Shown: piece after piece, positions 34,043 through 57,100 of the stretch
How positions within the stretch are numbered: position 1 is the first letter of the stretch
Layout: each line of letters opens with the position of its first letter
Source: Leuctra nigra
Lineage: Eukaryota > Arthropoda > Insecta > Plecoptera > Leuctridae
DNA length: 64,000 nucleotides
Direction of reading: 5' to 3'
Assembly (NCBI GenBank): GCA_934045905.1
Contig: OW203769.1
Span: forward strand, 18,073,705-18,137,704
Made by a program: the position numbers and the translations under genes
The notes under the pieces: model-generated
The model's input: the letters and a program-made list of their open reading frames with translations, nothing else
Told to the model about the DNA's origin: nothing
The model's database searches: none

Positions 34043-34403
34043 CAGGGACTGGAACCCAAATAAATATCGGTTCCGATTCAGTACCGGTCCCTGGAAAAAT
34101 AAAATAACGGTTCGATCCCGGTTCCATTTCAGTTCCATAAGTGTTCCAATCGGTCCAATCAAACTCGGACAATAATTCAAATTAAGTTTTTTAAATGGAG
34201 TTTTGGGAACTTACATGTACAGAAATGTCGAACATTGATTTGACTCAGGGATAATTTATTTGAAAAACTGTAAATGGTAATAAATAAATTCAGATTTGAA
34301 AGGCAAGTAAAAATTCAATGACATTAATAATTTAAAGAACCTTTATGGAACCGTTCCCAAATAATGTTCAAATTTATTAGAGGTCCGGTTCCGGTTCCTG
34401 CAG
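34043..34403. mobile_element. hAT-like non-autonomous element, probable
   Basis: The left end GCAGGGACTGGAACC is mirrored at the right by GGTTCCGGTTCCTGC. Interior is AT-rich with GGTTCC-type motifs. Flanks AGTGTTAT and AGTGCGAT would be an 8-bp duplication with two mismatches, so the ends are tentative. Confidence 0.45.
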
Positions 34404-34660
34404 TGCGATTGTATAACTTCTTAGCCGAGATAATGGATCGTTATCGATTCCAATTGATGAAAGTAATTTAGCCTAACAGAAGGTAAAGCAATTCCAAGTG
34501 CGTAAAGTCGACTTCCTGTGATAAATAATGTGATTATATTTCATATCCTCATAACTTTTGCTCAATTTAAATGATTAACAATGATATTAATAGTTTACTT
34601 TCATCAATTGGTATAGAAAACGATCCATTATCTCGGCTAAGAAAGTTATACAATCGCCCT
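34404..34660. mobile_element. fold-back MITE adjoining the hAT-like element
   Basis: Inverted arms of ~60 bp: GCGATTGTATAACTTCTTAG ... AATGGATCG on the left and CGATCCATTATCTCGGCTAA ... GTTATACAATCG on the right. It lies about 190 bp upstream of the opsin TATA box. Confidence 0.6.
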
Positions 34661-34850
34661 GCAGTTCCTGGTACGAAGGGTCGCTGACACAAAGAGGAGT
34701 CCTAGTTATTACAACCTATAGTCAATCGATCTTGATCCCTTGTTGGTCCAACATTGCCGACGCCGACCCTGTGTCTAATACCACCCCAACCTAATGAACT
34801 GCCACCCCAAGACGGACGATGGAAGCCCCACGGAAGACGCCTCGCGAGGT

Positions 34851-34857
34851 ATATAAC
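34851..34857 (+). promoter_or_regulatory. opsin core promoter TATA box
   Basis: TATATAA sits in a GC-rich island just before the inferred first exon. Transcription would start about 30 nt downstream (~34881). About 50 bp upstream, CCTAATGAAC (34791-34800) has a TAAT core in the position where insect rhodopsin promoters carry the RCSI/P3 homeodomain site. The match is only partial. Confidence 0.6.
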
Positions 34858-34880
34858 CGACGTCGCGACGCCCTGGAGAC

Positions 34881-35009
34881 GAGTCCGAGGCGTCTGAGAC
34901 TTCACTGGCGGGTTTGACGACGTCGTTGGCAGTTAGTCTGGAGTAGTTCGACTTTTACAGGACGATTTTCTTCCAGTCTTCTCGGACGTGCTGATATTAT
35001 TCCTACAAG
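34881..35009 (+). other. opsin non-coding first exon (inferred)
   Basis: Between the TATA box and a strong donor (ACAAG/gtgagt at 35010) there is ~129 nt of GC-rich sequence without an in-frame start for the opsin. The coding exon is preceded by an acceptor (ttccag, 37602-37607) directly before C-ATG, so a 5' UTR exon is required and this is the best candidate. RNA evidence is not available here. Confidence 0.55.
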
Positions 35010-35950
35010 GTGAGTGCCATTGGGGTAGGAAATTCTGAAAATAACTTTTGGGTGAATAAATTAACTTTTAAAATATTTACATATCCAAGAATTTTTTGCA
35101 AATTTCGTAACTGTGTTACTATTTTAAGGGCTCCCAACAAGCAAAGCTTATTTGCTCTTTCCTGGTACTATAAACTTTATTGATAAACACTGTCATTATA
35201 AAATGGATGCAATAGACACAGTAACATTATAAGAAATTATTAATTATGATTGTTATATAATTAATGATTATGATAATATGATAATGATATTACAATATGG
35301 CATTATATGAATACGATTATATGATATGATTGATGACAAATATGATATAAATGAGATATTCTTGATTCAATAGTTCCACTTTTAACCACATAAGATAACA
35401 CAGGGAGACATGAAGTAATCCCTGAATATCGGAATTAAATTGCTCCTAAAATTTCAAGAGGAATTAAAAGATATTGAAAATAGTCTCAATATATTTGGTC
35501 ACCGGCCAAATAAGAAAGAAAAAGTGTATACCTAATGTGATAAATTTGCCATAAATATGTCAAAGCTGCTTTGCAAATATAAACTAATTTGGCATTACTT
35601 CAATTATAAGATCATAATTGGACGGTAAGGTGTAATGGGTTTGTGGTGTTGTATAAGGTATTGTTTCATCAGTAATAATGTTTAGGAATTACAACGAATT
35701 ACAACATTGCTGGAGCCTTGTCCCACTTTAAAGATGATGAATTAAGGCGATTCTGGTTATTCAAATCAGAATCAGTAAGATACCAGGTTTCCCGTGATGT
35801 GAGTGTGGCTTCTGAAAATTTTAAACTAACCTTCTGAGAATTATATTTCTTGTCTCTCGTGTTACAAGTATCTGGCTACATGACTATTTTTTTGTATTTA
35901 TTAATTAATTTTATTCAGCAGTATAGTGCACAAACATTGTTTGCATAAGC

Positions 35951-36952
35951 TAGGGATGGAGAAAATATCGATATATCAATATATTATATCGATATCAAAA
36001 AAATATCGAAATATCGATACCTGAATATATTGAATATCGATATATTGAAATATCGAAATATCGATATATCGATATATTGAAATATTGAAATATCGAAATA
36101 TTGAAATATCGAAATATTGAAATATCGAAATATTGAAATATCGAATATTGAAATATCGATATATTGAAGCTTTACCGCATGATACAATTATGTTCTTAAT
36201 TGAAGTTTATACCTACTATGGCAAAATAATTCATATTTGCAGTGCAGCGTTTACAAGATTTATGGACAATTTCTCAGATTATTCACATTTTCTTTCTTAT
36301 CTGGCCGGTGAGCGAGAATTTTTCTGGCAAAGACTTCGTAAATGGGACGTAAATTATCTGTGACAAAAACTCTAATAAATTACTTATTTATACAAATAGA
36401 ACGCTGATTTCGAAGTGAAGTCTACACACTGTGTTCTGACAGTTATTACATCAGTTAAATGAAGGATATATTAACAGTAAATATGCCCTATTTCGAATTT
36501 AAAAAACTAAATATTTTTAATCTAGAGAGTTTTCACGACCCCAATTTCTTATCAGAATTATCGTGAATGACATTTTATAACATAATCTAGTTGGATAAAT
36601 CATATATTTCAATTCAAAAATGTAAAAAATTGAATTTTATAAAAATAATTTTTTCTCCCATATACCAAGTCTTTGCCAGAAAAATTCCAGCGGCCGCGAC
36701 CCTATATTATTTTGGAACGGCTGTGTTATTTTTTTTTTAAATTTTCTTTTGAAATTCCTAGCAGTTTTAGGAGCAATTTAATACATTCATACGATATATC
36801 AATATTTCCATACCTATACTTCTAAATATTATTTCCATATCAATATTTCGATATTTCGATATTTCAATATTTCAATATATCGATATATCGAAGTATCGAT
36901 ATATAAATGATATCGATAGTCGATATCAAAATCCAAGTTCGCTCCATCCCTA
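35951..36952. mobile_element. hAT-type non-autonomous element with ATATCG satellites
   Basis: Inverted ends TAGGGATGGAG/CTCCATCCCTA are flanked by an 8-bp duplication, GCATAAGC (35943-35950) and GCATAAAC (36953-36960), with one mismatch. Just inside both ends are ATATCGATATTGAAATATCG-type arrays facing each other (~35965-36170 and ~36840-36925). It lies in the intron between the opsin non-coding exon and the first coding exon. No transposase. Confidence 0.8.
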
Positions 36953-37608
36953 GCATAAACATTGTCATAATATGAGATAAAAATAGTACATGCCATGCTA
37001 CTATTGTAAAATAGAACAATAGTACATGCTAAGTAGATATCTTGAGCATGTTGGGCGATGACAATGCCAATGATGCCACAAGGGTGAAGATAACCTCATT
37101 ATTGGCACTCCACGATCCAACTTTCTTTCTAGATATCTTCTTATAGGAACTTTGTTCAAACATCTTTATTATATAAAACATAGTAGGTGAACTTACAGTT
37201 TCTAAAGTTAATAATTACGATGCCTGGTTTACGCCACCACTTGTGTAAATGAAACTTAATACTAAATAGTAATGTATTAAATTTTACATAATTGTACAGA
37301 GAAACGAAAAAGTATCATGTGATACATTTTAAAAAACCTGCAAAACGTATTGTTTGTTTTATGGGAACTAAAGACATGGTCGACGACTACCGAAGTATGA
37401 AAAACTAAATATATCTGTGAACATTTTGATAACATAAACGAATTTAAAAAATCACAGATTATTAAAAAAAGAAACACTCTCTCTTCCAAAAATTCCAAAA
37501 ATTCTCAAAATAGTTATTTTTTTATTCAGTGAAAACCTCACATAGAATTGAAACATGATACCTATTAAAGACCTCTAGAGTGTAGATTAACGACGCACGT
37601 GTTCCAGC

Positions 37609-48930
<11,322 letters not shown>

Positions 48931-48942
<12 letters not shown>

Positions 48943-49203
48943 ACCATCTGCGCATGTGTCATACGTGCGCGGAACAGCTGCGCATAGGGCACACCTGCGT
49001 AGACCATCTGCGCATGTGTCACAACGTGCGCGGAAGAGCTACGCATGTGTCACAACGTGCGTAGACCATCTGCGCATGTAATACACCTGCGGAGACCATC
49101 TGCGCATGTGTCACAATGTGCTCGGAACAGCTGCGCATGTGACACACCAGCGTAGACTATCTGCGCATGTGTCATAACGTGCGCGGAACAGCTGCGCATG
49201 TGA
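48931..49203 (+). repeat. minisatellite spanning the opsin stop codon and 3' UTR
   Basis: Repeated CACCTGCGTAGACCATCTGC, GCATGTGTCA and CGTGCGCGGAACAGCTGCGC blocks with a ~50-60 bp period, about five degenerate units. The first CACCTGCGTAG contains the stop codon. Confidence 0.85.
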
Positions 49204-49306
49204 CAAGTGAACATTCAATGATATTTTATATGTGGCCGTTATGATAATATGGACAATGATTATAGAGTGGATATTTTATGGTAGATATTTTTTTCTATTG
49301 ATTGAG

Positions 49307-49312
49307 AATAAA
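49307..49312 (+). terminator. opsin polyadenylation signal
   Basis: AATAAA 365 nt after the stop, followed by a GTGTGTTTTTATTG downstream element at ~49336. Cleavage is expected near 49325-49335. Confidence 0.75.
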
Positions 49313-49489
49313 TCCCAGCATATAAAAATGTATACGGTGTGTTTTTATTGACTCCCTGTTACTCCTTGTTATCAAAGAGTCAACGATTCTGCAGTACCAA
49401 CCATAAAACACAATGTAATTGTTGACTGCAGTCAAATAATAATTGATAGAACTTGAATTCAAGATTCCAAAACTGTGCAACGCAAAATC

Positions 49490-49875
49490 GAGAAAATGAT
49501 TTTTTGTACACCCGAAATTTTCGAAATCTGTCCATTGGTTCAAAATAAAAAAAATATAATTTCTCATTGGTTGATCCGTTCAAATTGAAATGTTGCCGGG
49601 TCATTAGGACTACAACTTTACCATACACATTTTCAGCCCAATCGGTCAAGTTAAAATGTCAAAATCCCTGAAATAGCTGTCAAAATACATCGAAAAGTAC
49701 CAAATTGACGGAGAAGAGATCTGTTATTCAATTATTCTAAAGTGTGTATATGGGAATTGACAATTTGACATGCAAATCAGGAAAATGTATAGTACCTATC
49801 TCTTATTGAGTGGCCCGTTTGCTTAGAGATGTTGTAGCTACATATCGGTGCTCGCTCATCAACGCTTTATTATTC
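49490..49875 (+). mobile_element. H2-like fragment between the two genes
   Basis: Blocks such as TTTTGTACACCCGAAATTTT, ATCTGTCCATTGGTTCAAA and the terminal TGCTCGCTCATCAACGC resemble the H2 body and tail. The terminal hairpin is incomplete after CAACGC. Confidence 0.45.
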
Positions 49876-50909
49876 TTAATGCCATTATCCGTCAGAGGTT
49901 CTAGGTTTAATATTAAATTTCCTTTCATGTCTTGATTATTATTTATTCCTGAAAATTTTAAGAAAATATTGTTTAATATCAACCCTAAATATTGGTATTT
50001 AATTTAAGCCAAAATGTTTACAAAACTTATTAAGGAGTAGATTTTCAGAAAATATTATTTGTTGAAATGTACGACTTTTATTAATTATTTCAACATTTCA
50101 ACTATATTTTTATGTAAAAGTTTCATCAAATGTCTTGTAACTTCCAACTCTCGAATTATATTGAGTTTTCAATATGATGTCTTCGGAAGATTAAGAAATT
50201 TTAACACAGGAGGTATAGGAAAATTATTTAGAATTTGGCGCCTAACTTTTAAAAACGTACGGCAAGGTGTATATAAAAAAATCTTAATAAATACCTCTAT
50301 GTCTAATACACATAATATAAGTTTTTGGAAAAAATCTATCGGTGGAAAATAGTTTAAATCTAATATTTACTAGGAAACTTACCGTGTTTTTTCGACTTAC
50401 CATGTTAAAGATAGGGCTAACTCAAATTTATAAAGTGATATATCTTGGAAATTAGTTCGGCTACCCCACTTTTTCTTGCGTTTATATGGTACACAAGGAG
50501 ATTATCTAAAATATCTATCGGAGACCTCTACTTGGGTATCCCCCCTTAAGTGTAAATATAAGTGTAAGCCAAATGTTAAAGTTTAATTTCGAAGCTGATT
50601 GAAAACAAATCTGACCTTCATTCCGAAAAGATAAACGTCAAAAAATACTAAGAAAATACTATAATTAGTTCATTACCATCGCAAACAACGTTACAATTCT
50701 CACTAATTTCAACCCAAACGTATAATTACATGTCGTCAACTCATAAATATTTGTTGTCAATAAGGACAGACAACATACAAGTAATATCAGCTGGTAAGAC
50801 GGTATCAGAAAGTGTGATTACGACGTTGATAGTAGGTGTAAGGTTATCGCATGAATATTGAATAGACAATGAGCTAGTCGCATTGCTGGTGCAAGTTCGA
50901 GTGAAGACA
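49876..50909. other. intergenic region upstream of the cysteine-rich gene
   Basis: AT-rich; no gene. The cysteine-rich gene's promoter should lie near its right edge, but no convincing TATA box or initiator is seen. Confidence 0.4.
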
Positions 50910-51102
50910 ATGGGACTACTTTGTTTGGCGCTTCTTTGCATTTCTGCCTGGGGTACAGCCGCTGAGCACAATGCGAATCTCTGCAATAACACATATCTAC
51001 TTTCGCTCGGGCTAGCCCCAGACATTCCCATAGACTCGACTGCGGGATTAGCTAACTATACGTTGCCGAAGACTGTCATGGATTTCATTCCAACTCAATG
51101 CG
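50910..51102 (+). CDS. cysteine-rich gene exon 1
   Basis: The ATG was chosen at 50910 because it starts directly on the hydrophobic signal peptide. Upstream codons in the frame have no ATG. Ends CAA-TGC-G/gtgagt. Contains NNT and NYT glycosylation sites. Confidence 0.8.
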
Positions 51103-54100
51103 GTGAGTATTTATATTTCATGGATTTACATCGCCGAAGGGAGAGGGTTAATTTTATTCCAATTACATTTGTTTTGATGCATTTTGAGACACAATACATC
51201 CAATATTTAGGGAAACCTGCACGAGTACCTCGGTCCTGCCGAAGGCCAATTCTGTTTTTTTAATTTTTTTATTAAAACTTGTATTCTCATACAGATGGAG
51301 GTAGATGGACAAAGATGGCGGGCCGTATTTGACCCGGTCCTGATCTAGTCCCTTTGTGTAAAAGTATTCATGAGATCGGGAAATTGTCTTGCGAAGTTTC
51401 TTCACATCAGTTGAGATCTCATCTTGTGTTGCAACAAACATCAACAACAGCTCCATAATATGGAAAGTTATTTCGGACTCATGGATTTTTTAATGGAAAC
51501 AATGTTTCAGGTGCGAACAACACCTGTCCCCCGATGAATATTCGCAAGTTGTATTTGGAGATGGGCTGCGTTCCGAGTAAAAAACTCTCAAAATTCTGCT
51601 GCCCAGACAATTACGATTGCGCAAGTAAGTTTTTTTAAATTTTATCCTCAAACTCGAAAGAAGTTAAACCCCTCAACGCAAAGAGCTAATTAATGATCTT
51701 GTACTTCTTGGAGAGGTTGCACGGTCACAAATAATTAATAGACAGGACTCACGTTGTTATTTTAGAATCATCACCTCATCTAAGGTCAAAAGTAAAAAAA
51801 TCACAATACCAATTTTATTGTTAATGTGCTATGTACAGTGATGGAAATATATTCGGTAAACGATCCTTCTCCTTTCCATGCATATACGTTATTTTTTTAT
51901 TTTATTTATTTATTTATTTATTTAGCTTGAAAGCTATTTTTCATTACAACATACATTTACAAAACAGGAAATTCATTATAAACAAATGAAGTACATAAAA
52001 TTTTAAACATTTCAATATTTTCTTCTTCTTTTACCTTTCTACCCAATCTATTATAAAGTTGAATACCACTATAAAATACAGATTTTTGTGTCCTCTGTGT
52101 TTGGATGTGTGTTTGGATTTTTGTGTCCAGATTTTTGTGTGATTTTAGGCTCCATCCCCTCGACCCGTAACACTAGGGGGGGGGGGGGAGGGGGGAAAGG
52201 AGCGTATACCGAATATATTTCTATGACTGTACACATGCTGTACACTGAGCACTTTACATCCAGTTATTCCATTTGAGTAAAATGTTACTTTGGTTTTGTG
52301 GGATCCGTGTATTAGCGTTTTCCCCTGGCCGCACTGGGCCGCACTAGTTTTGCACTCAGCTTTGAGTTTTGTAAGGTGACGTCATTTCAGTGCAAACCTA
52401 GCCAGTGGAAAACGCCTATTGTCTCCACATTATTCTCTTATGTAAACAGCTCACGAATGTTATTATACAATCTTGTACAATGCAATAATCGATCTTATGT
52501 TTACATCAAGGTGTGTTTGCAAAGAGATCCAAGACACAGTGCCAATACAAAGGAAAACTCTACAAAGTCGGCGCCAAGTTGACAGTCGAAGGTCTGCCGT
52601 GTTACACTGACATCGTGTGCGCCGTGAAAAACAAGTGAGTAGCTCGAATAACATTGGGGCTGTGCATAAAGGACGTCACGCTGAAAATGAAATATTTTGA
52701 CACCCCCCTTCTCCCCCTGTCACGCTGTGTCACACTTTTTGAGACCCCCCCCCTCAAAGAATGTCCCAAATTTGTCTCTACCCCCCTTTTATATAGAATA
52801 TTTTTTACTGTAAAATGTATCCTAATTTATCGTTTTTAGCGAAATTTCCGGTCCCGACATATCAACTGAAATTTAAAATGTTTGAAAATATCTATTTCAA
52901 AACGTGACGACCTACGGCCTCCAGTACCCCCCCCCCCTCCCCCCTGTCACACTGTGTCCCATACTGGTGCACCCCCCTCCCACCCCCCTGAAGCGTGACG
53001 TCCTTTATGCACAGCCCCATTGAGATGAGAAGCTTGTCACAGTGGCAAGAAAAGTTATCACTTATGTAATCGTACCCCTGCTTCTAAGGTCACTCACGGA
53101 CATGTCTTGGGCGTCTTAATGTCTTATATGTATATCCGCAGGGTTACAGGCTTCACATTCACAAAGACGAAGTGTCCTGCTGTCAAACCCAAGGCCAACA
53201 CGATGCAACTCTACAGCTTCACCAAGTGCTGCTCAACGGGAAGCAGAAGCAGTGAGTTCAGGAGAATTTACCTTCATGAACTATTTCGAACAACTTCCTA
53301 CATTTAGCAAACTATTTCTCCAACTCATCGCCTTGCAAAATGCCATGGAAGCTTCATCATTTAATTAATAAATTATTGGTACCTTCTTCAATGATTGCCA
53401 TTGAAGCGGCACTTGAAAAAGGCGAAAATACTTTTGAAAACTCACATTTCGGCCACTAGGTTACGCGTCCTGTACTTCTTTTGGCGACATCACTGTCAGA
53501 CTCGTTGCCTATTGACCACATCAAGCACAGCCCAGTTGGACGGACTTGTCTTCCAACATAAACTTTCAGATAAAATCTGTCTTGGCTGAGTGGTAACGCT
53601 CTGAACTTGTATTCCGGAGGCCCGGGTTCGATTCCCGCGGTCGTCCTTCCTGACTGGGGTTTTTTCGTGGTATTCCCTCAGTCGACAGGCAAATGCTGGA
53701 AAGGTACACTACTAATAGGCCACGACCGCCTCCTTCCCACCTTCCATCCTTACCTATACTCTTCACCATCATCTCCCAATCATCATCATAATCATTCATC
53801 CGTCGCCATTAGCCTCGCTGCAGAACAGTGCAAGTCCCAGACAAAAAAAACTGTCTGCTTAATGTTTATGACCCATATGAATGATCATTTGCTTGCTCGC
53901 AGCTGTTCTGACTGACAAGGAATTCAAGTGCAACTATGACAACCTCAGCTATCCGGTTGGAGCTCAGATTCCTTCCCCCACGCCGTGCGAGATCTGTATC
54001 TGCCACAAGGGATTCGACGGTAAGGATCATACTTTCCGGCTATGATATTCTGTTTCGCACAAAGTTGAGTGGTCTCGGTATATATCGTTCACCCGACTTA

Positions 54101-57100
54101 TTTTTGTAGTTACTTCGAGACTTTCGGTCTAGTTTTATATGAAAATGTGAGAACTGACATTCAGGCGCGTAGGAAGGGCGGGGGGGGGGGGGGAGTGGGG
54201 GTCAATGACCCCCCCACTTTTCATCCTGACACCCCCAGATATACAAAAATGTTGATAAAGAGATTTAAAAATGCACAGATTTGCTCCATTATGAGGTTGA
54301 ATTCTCAAAATTTTCCCAAGTTTGACAACTAATAAAACTGATGTATTCCAATGAGACAATGACTCATTTGTCCAACTTGATCATCCTCATGAGTCATGAA
54401 TAAAGTTTAATATTACTTATAAGTTAAACTAGGATACCAAAACAAATACAGCCCCACATATGACCTGTTATCTTATTGCTTATTGTTTTTTTTTGTTGCC
54501 ACCTTTTTCAGAGGAATTTCAAAATCGATTCATAATCGATTCTCCTTTACTAGAAATTCAAAAAATTCCCTGCGGGGCCAATCGGGATGTTATCAAATAA
54601 TAAAATTTTGCATATCACATATTTTAATTTTCGTTGAAAAGGATGCCAAAACAGCTTCAAATTCGATTTTGTTATTGAAAAATTCAAAAAATGCCCTGCG
54701 GGGCCATTGAGGATTTGATCAAATAACGATTATAGATTTTTGTGCATTTTGTCTCATGTTTCCCGAAGAATATTACAAATCACACATTTTAAATTTCTTT
54801 GAAATGGATGCCAAATTAGCTTCAAATACGATTATTTTGTATTAAAAACTCAAAACATTCCCTGCGGGGCCAATGGGGATTCCATAAAAAAAAATAGTTA
54901 CAGATTATGTTACATTTGTATAAAGTTTCCACAGAAAATGGCATATCACACATTGTACATTTCTTTAAAAAGAATGCCAAAATAGCTTCAAATTCGATTA
55001 TTTTGTATCAAAACTTCAAAAAAGGCCCTGCGGGGCAAACTGGGTGGTGAGCCCCCCAGACCCCTTGAAACGGCGTACCACCTTTTCCTCACATTCATCG
55101 ATCCCCGATAATTTTGACCCCCCCACACAAAATGAAGTTCCTACGCGCCTGCTGACATTCAGTTCCATCAAAAGTCATTAACCCGAGGAAGTCTGAAATC
55201 CCTTTTTGTTTTGTTTAATCATTGACTTACGCTCCATATGGGATTTGTGACTGCTATATTGTTGTACTGTGTCAGGTTTCCCTGCAATCTGCTCAAATGA
55301 TAGAAATCTCAGCCAAACACGTAAAGAATTACCTTGGTCTGTACGTAAGAACGGGTCGGGATTCTTTGGGAGTTATTCTAAATTTCCTTGTCGTCTCGTA
55401 TCAATTGATAAATTTATCACGTGAAACGAGACGACAAGAGAATTTAGAATAGCCCTCCTTGTCACTATTAGAGATGACAGTTGCAAATCCCATATAGAGC
55501 GGAAGTCAATGGTTTAGTTTTATACTCAAGCAGTTTCTAGCTTTTTCATTCATGTGCCATTTTTTTAGGGCCAGTAGTACCATTAGTTTAAGCTACAGTT
55601 AGCTTAAAAGCTCCTCTTCAGAAAACTAGGTTATTATAATTATAAAGTTCCGGAGCTAGTTTCCTCAGTTTAAATTAACCTCAGGCTACAATGACTGCAG
55701 TTAATTTAAGCTCTGTCGCAGTATTTAATAGTAAAACACCACATTTCCTAAGTGGAGCTTAAACTAGCTGGAGCTTAAACTAATGGTGACTAATGACCCC
55801 TTAATGCGCCTCAGCGTCAGTTGAAATATCCACTGACAATACATACTGTCATTTGAATGTAGTGCATATATATCAATGATTTCACAATGAGCTGAGGATT
55901 TTGATGATCTGTTTCTGGTCCAGGAACGCTGAGGAGTCCATGGTGCCAGATCCGAAGCTGCGGGTACGAACTGGATGCGCACAACAACATCTTCAAGGGG
56001 CTGGCTCCCCTCATAGGCCTGGGCTCGTGCTGCCCTTACCGCTGGCAAGCACGTAAGTCACGTCTATGTCATGCAAGGGTCTGGCTCCCCTCATAGCTCG
56101 TGTTGCCCTTACCGCTGGCAAGCACGTAAGTCACGTCTGTATGTCATGCAAGGGTCTGGCTCCCCTCATAGCTCGTGCTGCCCTTACGGCTGGCAAGCAC
56201 GTAAGTCACGTCTATGTCATGCAAGGGTCTGGCTCCCCTCATAGCTCGTGTTGCCCTTACCGCTGGCAAGCACGTAAGTCACGTCTATGTCATGCAAGGG
56301 TCTGGCTCCCCTCATAGCTCGTGTTGCCCTTACCGCTGGCAAGCACGTAAGTCACGTCTATGTCATGCAAGGGTCTGGCTCCACTCATAGCTCGTGTTGC
56401 CCTTACCGCTGGCAAGCACGTAAGTCACGTCTATGTCATGCAAGGGTCTGGCTCCCCTCATAGCTCATGTTGCCCTTACCGCTGGCAAGCACGTAAGTCA
56501 CGTCTGTATGTCATGCAAGGGTCTGGCTCCCCTCATAGCTCGTGTTGCCCTTACCGCTGGCAAGCACGTAAGTCACGTCTCATGCAAGGGTCTGGCTCCC
56601 CTCTTAGCTCGTGTTGCCCTTACCGCTGGCAAGCACGTAAGTCACGTCTCTATGTCATGCAAGGGTCTGGCTCCCCTCATAGCTCGTGCTGCCCTTAGCG
56701 CTGGCAAGCACGTAAGTCACGTCCCTATGTCATCAAGGGGCTGGCTCCCCTCATAGCTCATATTGCCCTTACCGCTGGCAAGCACGTAAGTCACGTCCCT
56801 ATGTCATCAAGGGGCTGGCTCCCCTCATAGCTCGTGTTGCCCTTACCGCTGGCAAGCACGTAAGTCACGTCCCTATGTCATCAAGGGGCTGGCTCCCCTC
56901 ATAGCTCGTGTTGCCCTTACCGCTGGCAAGCACGTAAGTCACGTCTGTATGTCATGCAAGGGTCTGGCTCCCCTCATAGCTCATGTTGCCCTTACCGCTG
57001 GCAAGCACGTAAGTCACGTCTCTATGTCATGCAAGGGGCTGGCATGACGGGAATAGTTACCTACACTGAACTAACATTTTTGTCTGGGGCTTAACGTCGC

